A DNA stretch of 64,000 nucleotides from Candidatus Terasakiella magnetica. Lineage in GTDB: Bacteria; Pseudomonadota; Alphaproteobacteria; Rhodospirillales; Terasakiellaceae. The stretch's first letter is position 1. The number at the start of each line of letters is the position of its first letter. The position numbers and the translations under genes are program-made. Below are positions 7,959-16,267 of this stretch, piece after piece. Location of the stretch: NCBI RefSeq assembly GCF_900093605.1, contig NZ_FLYE01000012.1, forward strand, positions 186,001 to 250,000, written 5' to 3'. A model generated the notes under the pieces. The model searched no databases, had not been told where the DNA came from, and worked only from the letters and a program-made list of their open reading frames with translations.

Positions 7959-8549
7959 TTAGCCCTGAATTTCCTGAAGTATCTGTTTAACCTGATTTCG
8001 TGCATATCGAAAGCCTGCACCACTAAATATTATATAATCAGCTTTGCGCCTTTTTAACACATCGGGCATTTGTTTTTTCAAAATCGCATTAAATTTCTCC
8101 GGGCTCATGCCCGCTCGCGCAAGAACCCGGCGACGTTGAATGGCCTTGGTCGCGCTTACCACAGCCACCCCATCCATGCGTTTTTCCCCGTTGGTTTCAA
8201 AAAGAAGCGGGATATCCAGCACAACAACACGCTTTCTTTGAAGTTGGCAGACGCGCAAAAATTTACGTTCTTCTTCGCGCACCATGGGATGAAGAATGGC
8301 TTCAAGTTTTTTAAGCTCCCCATCATTGCCCAGCACGCACGCGCCAAGTTTCTGGCGATCAATAGCGCCTTGCTCAGTTAAACAGTCTGGGAAGACCTCA
8401 TTGATCCTAAGCGTTGCACGCCCTGACGGCCCCATAAGCTTATGCACGGTGGCATCGGCATCATGAACCGGAACACCATATTTTCGAAACATCTCAGCCG
8501 TTGCCGATTTGCCCATACCGATGGAGCCTGTAAGACCGAGGATATACAT
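7959..8549 (-). CDS. coaE: dephospho-CoA kinase
   Basis: This enzyme catalyses the last step of coenzyme A synthesis, phosphorylating the ribose 3'-OH of dephospho-CoA with ATP. The 196-residue protein has a P-loop TGSIGMGKS near residues 7-15. The HDADATVHKL segment, which binds acceptor substrate, comes next. PLLFE lies in the middle part. Length is normal. It sits between aroE (24 bases upstream) and dnaQ (2 bases downstream) in a leftward operon. Confidence 0.97.
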   Translation of the reverse strand: MYILGLTGSIGMGKSATAEMFRKYGVPVHDADATVHKLMGPSGRATLRINEVFPDCLTEQGAIDRQKLGACVLGNDGELKKLEAILHPMVREEERKFLRVCQLQRKRVVVLDIPLLFETNGEKRMDGVAVVSATKAIQRRRVLARAGMSPEKFNAILKKQMPDVLKRRKADYIIFSGAGFRYARNQVKQILQEIQG

Positions 8550-8573
8550 TAAAAATAACCGTTCCCGACTTAG

Positions 8574-9419
8574 TTATTCATCTTCAGCCAAGACAAACTC
8601 GCGCAATTTGGCATCAACCTCGGGGTCCGTACCAAACCATTCCTTAAAACCCGGTCGGGCCTGATGCAGCAACATGCCCAGACCATCCACTACTGAACAA
8701 CCATGAACATGGGCTTTTTCAAGCAAATTCGTCATTAAAGGAGCATAGACAATATCACTGACCAGCGCGGTTTTTGGCATATCGAAAATATCAATTTCCA
8801 AAAGATGCTGACCTGTCATGCCAAGGGTTGTGGTGTTGGTTAAAAGATTACAGCCCGCCAAGGATTCTTCGCGCTCATTCCAATCCACAACATGAATGGT
8901 GTGATCAAGCTCATCTGCCAGATTAATCGCACGTTCTTTGGTGCGATTGGTTAAGCGAATTTCAGGACAGCCCGCTTCTGCCAAAGCAACCAAAACCGCA
9001 CGCGCTGCCCCGCCAGCACCGAGCACAACGGCAGGTCCGGCCTTTAGGTCCCAATCCGGCGCGCCAGCTTTAAGATTTTCCATAAAGCCAAACCCATCGG
9101 TATTATCGGCATAAATAGAACCATCTTCTTTAAACACCAATGTATTGGCTGCGCCAATTTTATGGGCGCGCGCACTGGCATCATCGGCAATTTTTAAGGC
9201 TTTTTCCTTATGGGGAACCGTTACGTTACAGCCACGCATGCCTGCAGCCTGCATGCCATGCACAGCCTTGGCAAAATTATCCGGTGTGACTTCCATGGGA
9301 ATATAAGTGCCATCAATGCCGTATTTTTCCAGCCAAAATCCATGTAGGCGAGGGGATTTTGAATGTGTCACCGGCCATCCCATGACGCCAGCAACTGCAG
9401 CTTTACCTGTTAAAATCAT
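8574..9419 (-). CDS. aroE: shikimate dehydrogenase
   Basis: This enzyme reduces 3-dehydroshikimate to shikimate with NADPH in aromatic amino acid synthesis. The 281-residue protein shows the substrate site GWPVTHSKSPRLH, the catalytic lysine in NVTVPHKEKAL and NTDGFGF. The dinucleotide-binding VLGAGGAARAV and the NRTKERA NADP-phosphate loop follow. A purine-rich ribosome binding site precedes the ATG. It is the third gene of the leftward unit ppsR-maf-aroE-coaE-dnaQ. Confidence 0.97.
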   Translation of the reverse strand: MILTGKAAVAGVMGWPVTHSKSPRLHGFWLEKYGIDGTYIPMEVTPDNFAKAVHGMQAAGMRGCNVTVPHKEKALKIADDASARAHKIGAANTLVFKEDGSIYADNTDGFGFMENLKAGAPDWDLKAGPAVVLGAGGAARAVLVALAEAGCPEIRLTNRTKERAINLADELDHTIHVVDWNEREESLAGCNLLTNTTTLGMTGQHLLEIDIFDMPKTALVSDIVYAPLMTNLLEKAHVHGCSVVDGLGMLLHQARPGFKEWFGTDPEVDAKLREFVLAEDE

Positions 9420-9454
9420 CTCTCTTCCCCCTTTTTGTTTTCTTTAGAAATCTA

Positions 9455-10045
9455 TTATATCTCAATCATATCCTGCTTGCGCAAAAAATCCAAGACAGCC
9501 AGTAAGGGTAATCCTAATATGGTGAAGTAATCCCCTTCAATGCGATCAAACAATTGTACGCCGATTTCTTCTAATCGATAGCCGCCCACCGTTGTTGTGA
9601 CATCGTCACCAACCTGTTTTAGATAGTCTTCTAAAAAACCATCACTGAAATTGCGCATTTCCAATTCAGCCATTTGGTGATGGGACCATAAGGTCTCGCC
9701 ATTTTTTACAAGACCAACCGCACTGATTAAACGATGGGTTTTTCCGCGCAAAAATTGCAACTGTTCTTTTGCCTTTTCAAGACTATCAGGCTTATCAAAG
9801 CGCACTCCTTCACATTCCATCATCTGGTCTGCGCCAATAACAAGGCCATCGGGATATTGTTTTGAAATAAAGGCTGCTTTGGCTTTTGAAAGTTTTAAGG
9901 CGGTTTCCACCACACTTAATTTTTCTGCCTTGATGATTTCTTCATCTAGATGAGCGGGAATAACCTCAATCTCAAGCCCGCTTCCGCGCAACAAATCTGC
10001 GCGTGATTTTGACGCTGAAGCTAAAATAAGTCTGCTCATGTTCAT
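9455..10045 (-). CDS. maf: Maf family nucleotide pyrophosphatase (YceF type)
   Basis: Maf proteins hydrolyse non-canonical or modified nucleoside triphosphates. The sequence shows LILASASKSRADLL at the start, HLDEE near residue 34 and GADQMM for the catalytic loop. It then shows RGKTH, TTTVGGYRLEEIG and DRIEGDYFTILGLPL. The GADQ form is typical of YceF-type members, which prefer 7-methyl-GTP; this is inferred from the motif. I start it at ATG 10045 (MNMSRLIL). A longer frame begins inside ppsR and adds 19 residues unlike the family. Translation is probably coupled to ppsR. Confidence 0.93.
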   Translation of the reverse strand: MNMSRLILASASKSRADLLRGSGLEIEVIPAHLDEEIIKAEKLSVVETALKLSKAKAAFISKQYPDGLVIGADQMMECEGVRFDKPDSLEKAKEQLQFLRGKTHRLISAVGLVKNGETLWSHHQMAELEMRNFSDGFLEDYLKQVGDDVTTTVGGYRLEEIGVQLFDRIEGDYFTILGLPLLAVLDFLRKQDMIEI

Positions 10046-10086
10046 TACGTCATTCTGGCGCAAGCCAAAATCCATATTGTGACATG

Positions 10087-10932
10087 TTATTCCCCATCCC
10101 AATTACTGTCTTCATAGGCCTGATCGCGTTTCATTTTTAAATTAAGGATGGCGGTGGCGGTTTCTTCAATGGATTTGCGCGATACATCAACCATGGGCCA
10201 GCTGTTGCGATTACAGAGTTTGCGCGCAAACTGGACTTCTTCAATCACCGTTTCCAAATCCACATAATCCGTCATGGCGGTTTCATTAAGCATAGACAGG
10301 CGGTTTTTGCGCACCTGAACCAAGCGACGGGGATCTTTTGTCAGCCCGATGATCAAACATCCGGCAAATTTTGGGTCCGTTAGATTGGTCGGTAAAGGAC
10401 ATTGCGGCACGATGGGAATATTGGCGACTTTTAAGCCTTTATTGGCCAGATACACACTGGTTGGGGTTTTTGAAGTGCGCGATACCCCCAAAAGCACGAT
10501 ATCAGCTTTATGAATTTCATGGGTAGACTGACCATCATCATGAGCCAGCGCAAAATGCATGGCCTCAATACGGTTAAAATAATTCTGGTCCATCTCATGC
10601 TGGCGCCCCGGTTTAAAAGAGGCCTCCGCACAGAAATGATCTTTAAAAGCTGACATGATGGGATCAAGAACCGCAATACAAGGCACCCCCAAACTTTCAC
10701 AGCCTTTTTCAAGCTGGGTGCGCAAACCCTTATCCACCATCGTGAAAATTACCACACCGGGATGGCGTTTTACCGCATTGAGGATTTTTGACACCTGACC
10801 GCTGGTGCGCACCAAGGTCCAGACGTTTTCGGTGACAGAAATCCCCTCAAACTGGGCGATACAGGCCTTTGCCAGTGTTTCAATGGTTTCACCCGTGGAG
10901 TCGGAGACAAGATGGATGTGATAGTTGTTCAT
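10087..10932 (-). CDS. ppsR: pyruvate, phosphate dikinase regulatory protein (DUF299)
   Basis: Family members are bifunctional serine/threonine kinases and phosphorylases that switch phosphoenolpyruvate synthase or pyruvate phosphate dikinase. The 281-residue protein begins with the typical HLVSDSTGET. It has the P-loop-like GVSRTSKTPTSVYLANKG near residues 149-166. It also shows the conserved PLP and GLT blocks. Whether the target here is PPDK or PEP synthase cannot be read from the window. The gene borders the putative origin; a homologue (RP001) flanks the Rickettsia origin, to my recollection. Confidence 0.93.
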   Translation of the reverse strand: MNNYHIHLVSDSTGETIETLAKACIAQFEGISVTENVWTLVRTSGQVSKILNAVKRHPGVVIFTMVDKGLRTQLEKGCESLGVPCIAVLDPIMSAFKDHFCAEASFKPGRQHEMDQNYFNRIEAMHFALAHDDGQSTHEIHKADIVLLGVSRTSKTPTSVYLANKGLKVANIPIVPQCPLPTNLTDPKFAGCLIIGLTKDPRRLVQVRKNRLSMLNETAMTDYVDLETVIEEVQFARKLCNRNSWPMVDVSRKSIEETATAILNLKMKRDQAYEDSNWDGE

Positions 10933-10946
10933 AAGTTACCTAAATA

Positions 10947-10955
10947 TGTGGATAA
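10947..10955 (-). other. DnaA box
   Basis: TGTGGATAA on the + strand is an exact reverse complement of the consensus TTATCCACA. It lies 15 bases upstream of the ppsR start codon, so DnaA bound here might also affect ppsR expression. Confidence 0.65.
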
Positions 10956-11254
10956 CTAGGCCCTTCATGCACAAGGCCATATTTAATCCCAGTTCCTACA
11001 AAATCTATATGCCCGGATATCAAGCTATGGATTATTGTTTTTTACAGAAGCTCATTATGGGGACAAAATGATTTTTATCAAATCTTATCCCCACTATCCC
11101 CATTATTCATCACTGACAAAGCGACTCCGCTATTTTTAGAGAGCGACTCCAGCGAAAAAAAAGCCTAATCCACATGGGCGACTCCAACATAGCCATATTT
11201 TGGACAGAAAGCTCCTCCATATGGGGACAGGCTGTGGATGAAATTTGATCCCCG

Positions 11255-11263
11255 TTATCCACA
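11255..11263 (+). other. DnaA box
   Basis: An exact TTATCCACA lies here, with a one-mismatch box in the opposite orientation at 11233-11241, only 13 bases away. Confidence 0.7.
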
Positions 11264-11317
11264 GGACCAACATCAAAAACAAACTAAAGAAAATAACCTT
11301 TACACTTGTTATTGAAC

Positions 11318-11326
11318 TGTGAATAA
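11318..11326 (-). other. DnaA box
   Basis: TGTGAATAA is the complement of TTATTCACA, which fits TTATNCACA. It lies about 40 bases upstream of the hemE start and next to an AT-rich run. Confidence 0.6.
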
Positions 11327-11367
11327 CTCTTCAAACTTCGGGCAGATCAAAGGGAAGACTTAAGAAC

Positions 11368-12417
11368 ATGGCATCATCAGAAAAACTTTTCTTACGTGCA
11401 TTAAAGGGCGAAACAACAGAACGTCCGCCTATCTGGCTTATGCGTCAAGCAGGTCGCTATCTTCCTGAATATATGGAAACCCGTGCAAAATCGAAAAACT
11501 TCCTCAATTTTTGCTATTCTCCTGATCTGGCAACTGAAGTTACCTTACAACCGCTTCGTCGTTATGGTTTTGATGCCGCCATCTTATTTGCCGATATTCT
11601 CACAATTCCCGATGCATTGGGTCAAAAAGTCGAATTTATTAAAGGTGAAGGGCCAAAGTTGGAGCCTATTCGTGATATGGACGGGCTTTCCAAACTGAGC
11701 TTAGAGGGGATTCATGACCATCTTGCCCCCGTCTATGAAACTGTCAGCAGGTTAAGTAAGGAAATCCCAGAGACAACGGCGCTTATTGGTTTTGCAGGGG
11801 CTCCTTGGACAAATGCGACCTATATGGTTGAGGGACAGGGTTCAAAAACTTATGAAACCATTCGCTCAATTGCTTATACGGACCCTGATTTCTTTCAAGA
11901 GCTGATCAATCTTCTTGTGGAATCAACTTCAGAATATCTTTTAAAACAAATAGAGGCAGGCGCTGAGGCCGTTCAACTGTTTGATAGTTGGGCAGGGGTT
12001 TTACCAGAAGATCAATTTGATCGCTGGGTGATTGAGCCAAATAAAGAAATTACCTCGCGCATTAAAGATGCCTATCCTGATATGCCTGTTATTGGTTTTC
12101 CACGTGGTGCCGGCCCACTTTATAAGAAATTTGTTATTGAAACAGGGGTCGATGCCGTCAGTATTGACCAAACTGTTCCCCTAGATTGGGCGGTAGAAGA
12201 GCTCCAGCCGCTTTGTACTGTTCAAGGTAACCTTGATAACCTTTGTGTGGTTGCAGGCGGCGAGCAGATGGAAGAGCAAGTTCAAAAGATTTTAGATAAA
12301 ATGACCAATGGTCCGTTTATTTTCAATCTAGGCCACGGCATCGTGCCACAAACTCCACCAGAAAATGTTGGTCGCGTGGTCGAAATGGTCCAAAACTTCG
12401 ATAAAACAGCTATTTAA
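11368..12417 (+). CDS. hemE: uroporphyrinogen decarboxylase
   Basis: This enzyme removes four acetate carboxyl groups from uroporphyrinogen III to give coproporphyrinogen III in haem synthesis. The 349-residue protein has the signatures [17 protein letters not shown] near the start and [16 protein letters not shown] in the middle. The FADIL aspartate and the C-terminal FNLGHGI are also present. Length is normal. It is the first gene right of the putative origin, with hemH 26 bases downstream. A purine-rich site (AGGGAAG) lies about 12 bases before the ATG. Confidence 0.98.
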   Translation: MASSEKLFLRALKGETTERPPIWLMRQAGRYLPEYMETRAKSKNFLNFCYSPDLATEVTLQPLRRYGFDAAILFADILTIPDALGQKVEFIKGEGPKLEPIRDMDGLSKLSLEGIHDHLAPVYETVSRLSKEIPETTALIGFAGAPWTNATYMVEGQGSKTYETIRSIAYTDPDFFQELINLLVESTSEYLLKQIEAGAEAVQLFDSWAGVLPEDQFDRWVIEPNKEITSRIKDAYPDMPVIGFPRGAGPLYKKFVIETGVDAVSIDQTVPLDWAVEELQPLCTVQGNLDNLCVVAGGEQMEEQVQKILDKMTNGPFIFNLGHGIVPQTPPENVGRVVEMVQNFDKTAI

Positions 12418-12443
12418 GCTAAGTTAGGAAGGGTTTTAAAAAC

Positions 12444-13484
12444 ATGAAACTTGCCATCGTGTTGTTCAATCTTGGCGGGCCAGACTCCGTTGAGGCGATC
12501 GAGCCCTTCCTGTTTAATCTGTTTAACGATAAGGCCATTATTGGTGCGCCTCAGCCCATTCGATGGATGTTGGCGCGCTATATTTCATCAAAACGAGCGC
12601 CAGTGGCAGCAGAAATTTATGATCATTTAGGTGGTAAATCGCCACTTTTAAAGCTGACAAAAGACCAAGGGGAGGCCCTAAAAACTTCTGTTGCAAAAGA
12701 AATGGGGGAGGCCGTTGAGGTCGAAACCTTTATTTCCATGCGCTATTGGTATCCCATGAGTGAGGATTGCGCGGCAAAAGTTAAAGAGTATGAGCCTGAT
12801 CACATTGTTTTATTACCGCTTTATCCGCAATTTTCGACCACAACGTCTGAATCTTCTATTAATGAATGGCATCATGCGGCTAAAAAGGCAGGAATTTCTG
12901 CTAAGACAACAACAGTTTGCTGTTATCCCACCAATGAAGGTTTTATCAGTGCCGTAACTGATAATTTACGCAGTCAAATTGAAGAAGCCACTTATATGGG
13001 CAAGCCGAGAATTTTATTTTCTGCCCATGGTTTGCCCAAAAAAATCATTGAAAAAGGTGATCCTTATCAATGGCAAGTCGAACAATCAGCCCTTGCGGTG
13101 GTTGAAAAGCTCAATATGCCTAATTTGGATTGGTGGGTGACTTATCAAAGCCGGGTGGGCCCTTTAGAATGGATTGGGCCAAATACGGAAGATGAGATTA
13201 TTCGCGCAGGCCAGGAAAAGCGTCCGCTTATTATTGTGCCCATCGCTTTTGTATCAGAACATAGTGAAACTTTGGTTGAGCTGGATATTGAATATAAAGA
13301 ACTGGCCTTAAGCCAAGGCGTGCCGCTTTATTTGCGCAGTCCGGCAGTGGCAACCCATCCGTTTTTTATTGATGGTTTGCGCGATCTGGTGATCAATCAT
13401 ATTTCAATTGAAAAAGAAGTTTTGCCAGAAGGCCATGAGAAAATTTGCCCCCATAAACACACCCGTTGTATTTGCAAAGGCTAA
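12444..13484 (+). CDS. hemH: ferrochelatase
   Basis: This enzyme inserts Fe2+ into protoporphyrin IX, the last haem step. The 346-residue protein has LFNLGGPDS at the start and the catalytic histidine in FSAHGLP. The QSRVGPLEWIGP and FVSEHSETLVELDIEY blocks follow. The extreme C-terminus reads CPHKHTRCIC, a cluster of three cysteines. Some ferrochelatases, including the Caulobacter enzyme, bind a [2Fe-2S] cluster through C-terminal cysteines plus one internal Cys, so a cluster is likely here (inference). The gene lies between hemE and hemJ; together they form a haem operon. Confidence 0.97.
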   Translation: MKLAIVLFNLGGPDSVEAIEPFLFNLFNDKAIIGAPQPIRWMLARYISSKRAPVAAEIYDHLGGKSPLLKLTKDQGEALKTSVAKEMGEAVEVETFISMRYWYPMSEDCAAKVKEYEPDHIVLLPLYPQFSTTTSESSINEWHHAAKKAGISAKTTTVCCYPTNEGFISAVTDNLRSQIEEATYMGKPRILFSAHGLPKKIIEKGDPYQWQVEQSALAVVEKLNMPNLDWWVTYQSRVGPLEWIGPNTEDEIIRAGQEKRPLIIVPIAFVSEHSETLVELDIEYKELALSQGVPLYLRSPAVATHPFFIDGLRDLVINHISIEKEVLPEGHEKICPHKHTRCICKG

Positions 13485-13495
13485 AGGATCAACAC

Positions 13496-13930
13496 ATGTT
13501 TGAAGATGCTTATCTTTGGTTCAAAGCCTTACATGTTATCTCGGTTATGGCGTGGATGGCGGGGCTTTTTTATCTACCGCGCCTTTATGTCTATCACACA
13601 AATGCAGAAGTGGGATCAGAGCTATCTGAAACCTTAAAAGTGATGGAACGGCGTTTGCTGCGTGCCATTATGTATCCAGCTATGGTGTCTTCAGCGATTT
13701 TTGGTACGATCATTTTATTTGAGATTGATGCCTGGGATCAAGGCTGGCTGCATGTAAAACTGACTTGCGTGTTTGCTATGATTGTTTTTCATTTTTATCT
13801 GGCAAAATATCGCTTGGATTTTCTGGAAGATAAAAATACCAAATCTGAAAAATTCTATCGCATGATCAATGAAGTGCCGACTTTATTAATGATCGTATTG
13901 GTGATTATGGTCATCGTAAAACCATTTTAA
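13496..13930 (+). CDS. hemJ: protoporphyrinogen IX oxidase HemJ
   Basis: HemJ is the oxygen-independent-type membrane protoporphyrinogen oxidase found in many alphaproteobacteria and cyanobacteria. The protein of about 144 residues has four membrane segments. It shows WFKALHVISVMAWMAGLFYLPRLYVYH at the start, with the conserved His, and the FHFYLAKYR motif in the third segment. The start at 13496 is chosen because AAAGGA lies 8 bases upstream and the family begins at this helix; a frame 30 bases longer overlaps hemH. It completes the hemE-hemH-hemJ set: HemJ makes the substrate of HemH. Confidence 0.94.
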   Translation: MFEDAYLWFKALHVISVMAWMAGLFYLPRLYVYHTNAEVGSELSETLKVMERRLLRAIMYPAMVSSAIFGTIILFEIDAWDQGWLHVKLTCVFAMIVFHFYLAKYRLDFLEDKNTKSEKFYRMINEVPTLLMIVLVIMVIVKPF

Positions 13931-13976
13931 ATATCAAAAAAGGGTTCCTCTAATATGAAGGAACCCTTTGATATTG
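13931..13976. terminator. bidirectional terminator between hemJ and a convergent gene
   Basis: AGGGTTCC pairs with GGAACCCT around a loop of 11 bases. The stem is extended by ATATCAAA/TTTGATAT on the outside, giving A- and T-runs on both sides. It serves the haem operon and the convergent gene at 13979. Confidence 0.85.
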
Positions 13977-13978
13977 CC

Positions 13979-14596
13979 TTATTTTTTACCGCGATCCATT
14001 TCTTTTTTAGTATCAAAAACAGCATCACAATCCGTAATGGTTTGATCTTTTAAATCCTTTGGGATTTTTCGGTTATTATAAAGACCTGTGTAAACATAAA
14101 TACTGGTGAAATAATCTAGTTTTGTTTTCAGTGCTTTTTTAATCACTTTGCGCACTTCAGTATCCATACCTTCCGTATTTGCCCGACCGCGACGGTCTAA
14201 TTCTGGTGGATTTTTAAAGAGATACTGATTGATATTATCGCGGATTTTTCTGATTTTTGTACAGGCGCGGTGTGTCAGCAGGAATTTGCGACTTTCTCCA
14301 AAAACAGTGATTTTGGCGTTAAATCTTTTCTTTGGCACATAAGTTTCAAAGCTACCAATATAAAGGATGTCGCCAGCACTGACCTTTTTACCATCCATGC
14401 GCCCAGATTTTCCCTTACCCCCTTTGCCGCCTTCACCTTCTTCGCCGTCTTCATCATCGCTATCCCCGCCACTGGCATTAAGGCCAGAGCCTGCTGCTTT
14501 TAGTCGGTTAAAGCCCGCATTGGCAGAAAGATCAGGTGTAATAAAGAGGGTGGTACAAAAAACAATTGCGATAAGTATGGCAATATTCTTCATCAT
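13979..14596 (-). CDS. uncharacterised secreted protein with acidic/Gly linker
   Basis: I do not recognise this 205-residue protein. It starts with a signal peptide (about 1-26, MMKNIAILIAIV to SANA). A low-complexity linker follows (about 37-65), first Asp/Glu/Gly and then Gly/Lys. A basic domain (about 70-205) then shows SAGDILYIGSFETYVPKKRF, HRACTKIRKIRDNIN, DYFTSIYVYTGLYNNRKIP and TDCDAVF. Two cysteines in the mature part (in HRACTK and TDCDAV) might pair. It is probably periplasmic or secreted. It is transcribed alone, opposite to hemJ and rho. Confidence 0.75.
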   Translation of the reverse strand: MMKNIAILIAIVFCTTLFITPDLSANAGFNRLKAAGSGLNASGGDSDDEDGEEGEGGKGGKGKSGRMDGKKVSAGDILYIGSFETYVPKKRFNAKITVFGESRKFLLTHRACTKIRKIRDNINQYLFKNPPELDRRGRANTEGMDTEVRKVIKKALKTKLDYFTSIYVYTGLYNNRKIPKDLKDQTITDCDAVFDTKKEMDRGKK

Positions 14597-14921
14597 GGCA
14601 GGGCACTTTTATCAGTTAATCCAAGGTCATTGTCTTATTATAGTAAACTGAATGAGAGAAAATATGGCAAGTGTTGATATGGATATCTTGACTTATAGGG
14701 ATATTTTACGCTACATCTTGAGCAACAGCGGGTCGTCAAAAGCCCCATTATCAGTAATGATATTCCTTCCTTTTCATCTGAATTAAACCTCGAACAGTTC
14801 TGTTTCGCCTGCTTTAAACTTCGGATTTATCAAATATATCAATAACATATAAAGATTTCGCCTTTATCGAACCTTCTTATATGTTTTCTCCTTTTCCCCT
14901 ATATCAAGATGTTGATCCCTT
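14597..14921. other. intergenic leader region upstream of rho
   Basis: These 325 bases hold no gene I can support. They separate the divergent secreted-protein gene and rho and must contain promoters for both. A TTGACT (about 14689) is followed 18 bases later by TACATC, a weak sigma-70-like pair. rho genes are often autoregulated through an untranslated leader; the long distance fits this, but no definite structure is seen. Confidence 0.4.
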
Positions 14922-16181
14922 ATGAATCTTCAGGACCTTAAAGAAAAAACACCAGCTGACCTTCTTGCCTATGCAGAAGAGTTGGAAATCGAAAATGCCG
15001 GTAATATGCGCAAACAAGAACTGATGTTTGCGATTTTAAAGCAACTGGCTGAAAATGACGTAACCATTTATGGCGGTGGCGTTTTAGAAGTTTTGCAAGA
15101 TGGTTTTGGTTTCTTGCGCAATTCAGAAGCCAATTATCTGCCGGGTCCGGATGATATTTATGTAAGCCCTAATCAGGTTCGTAAATTCTCACTACGCACT
15201 GGGGATACGGTTGAAGGCCAAATTCGTTCACCAAAAGATGGCGAGCGTTATTTTGCCCTGCTTAAAGTAGAAAATATTAACTTTGAAGATGCTGGCAAAG
15301 CGCGCCATCGTGTGCATTTTGATAATTTGACACCGCTTTATCCAGATGAGCGCCTCAAGATGGAAATTGAAGATCCTGAGCGCAAGGATATGACACCACG
15401 CGTGATTGATCTTGTTTCACCTATTGGTAAAGGCCAACGTGCGCTTTTGGTGGCGCCACCACGCACAGGTAAGACGGTGATGTTGCAAAATATCGCCCAT
15501 TCCATTGCTGAAAATCATCCTGAATGTTACCTCATTGTGCTCTTGATTGATGAGCGCCCGGAAGAAGTGACCGATATGGATCGCTCCGTAAAAGGTGAAG
15601 TGATTTCTTCTACCTTTGATGAGCCAGCTTCGCGTCACGTACAGGTTGCTGAAATGGTGATCTCTAAGGCCAAGCGTCTGGTGGAACATAAAAAAGATGT
15701 GGTCATCTTGCTTGACTCCATCACGCGTCTTGCACGGGCCTATAACACTTGTGTGCCAAGCTCTGGTAAAGTGTTGACAGGTGGTGTAGATGCCAATGCC
15801 TTGCAACGCCCAAAACGTTTCTTTGGGGCCGCGCGTAACATTGAAGAAGGTGGCTCCCTCACGATTATTTCAACAGCCTTGATTGATACCGGTTCGCGTA
15901 TGGATGAAGTGATCTTTGAAGAATTTAAAGGGACGGGTAACTCTGAAATTATCATGGATCGCAAGCTCGCTGATAAACGGACCTTCCCAGCCATTGACAT
16001 CACCAAGTCCGGTACGCGTAAAGAAGACCTGTTGGTACCTAAAGATACGCTTTCCAAAATGTGGGTGCTGCGTCGTATTCTTGATCCGATGGGCACAACC
16101 GATGGGTTGGAATTCTTGCTTGAAAAGCTGAAATATTCCAAAAATAACGATGATTTCTTTGATGCGATGAACTCTCGTTAA
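14922..16181 (+). CDS. rho: transcription termination factor Rho
   Basis: This is the hexameric RNA-dependent ATPase that ends transcription. The 419-residue protein has the N-terminal helical domain ([14 protein letters not shown]) and the cold-shock RNA-binding fold with DGFGFLR near residue 65. The Walker A APPRTGKT, Walker [17 protein letters not shown], the Q-loop [21 protein letters not shown] and the R-loop GTGNSE region follow. Length is typical for alphaproteobacteria. A strong terminator follows. In alphaproteobacteria rho commonly lies near hemE and the origin, as here. Confidence 0.98.
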   Translation: MNLQDLKEKTPADLLAYAEELEIENAGNMRKQELMFAILKQLAENDVTIYGGGVLEVLQDGFGFLRNSEANYLPGPDDIYVSPNQVRKFSLRTGDTVEGQIRSPKDGERYFALLKVENINFEDAGKARHRVHFDNLTPLYPDERLKMEIEDPERKDMTPRVIDLVSPIGKGQRALLVAPPRTGKTVMLQNIAHSIAENHPECYLIVLLIDERPEEVTDMDRSVKGEVISSTFDEPASRHVQVAEMVISKAKRLVEHKKDVVILLDSITRLARAYNTCVPSSGKVLTGGVDANALQRPKRFFGAARNIEEGGSLTIISTALIDTGSRMDEVIFEEFKGTGNSEIIMDRKLADKRTFPAIDITKSGTRKEDLLVPKDTLSKMWVLRRILDPMGTTDGLEFLLEKLKYSKNNDDFFDAMNSR

Positions 16182-16187
16182 TTGATT

Positions 16188-16225
16188 TTGTGCCCCTGTG
16201 AAATCAGGGGCCTTTTTCTTTTTGT
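16188..16225 (+). terminator. Rho-independent terminator after rho
   Basis: GCCCCTG (16192-16198) pairs with CAGGGGC (16205-16211) around a 6-base loop and is followed by CTTTTTCTTTTTG. Confidence 0.88.
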
Positions 16226-16267
16226 TATCCAAGGTTTTCGACATTCTTTGTCGGAGAAAAAACAATC

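Larger units (their letters stand above)
10933..11367. other. oriC: putative chromosomal replication origin (oriC)
   Basis: The stretch of 435 bases has no gene. DnaA-box matches (TTATNCACA) are perfect at 10947-10955 (-), 11255-11263 (+) and 11318-11326 (-). One-mismatch forms are at 11085-11093 (+), 11166-11174 (+) and 11233-11241 (-). AT-rich tracts lie near 11030-11085 and 11280-11310. Three GCGACTCC motifs at 11121, 11143 and 11178 contain GACTC, a CcrM (GANTC) methylation site. The place next to hemE is that of the Caulobacter and Rickettsia origins. Genes diverge from it, and parAB with parS sites lie 8-18 kb away. No experimental proof is available from sequence alone. Confidence 0.8.

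Noticed and set aside
13466-13495. Extended hemJ start overlapping hemH
   Set aside because: The family begins at MFEDAYLWFKALH and AAAGGA precedes the ATG at 13496.
14597-14921. Riboswitch or small RNA upstream of rho
   Set aside because: Only weak pairings such as CATTATCAGTAATG were found, with no conserved riboswitch core.
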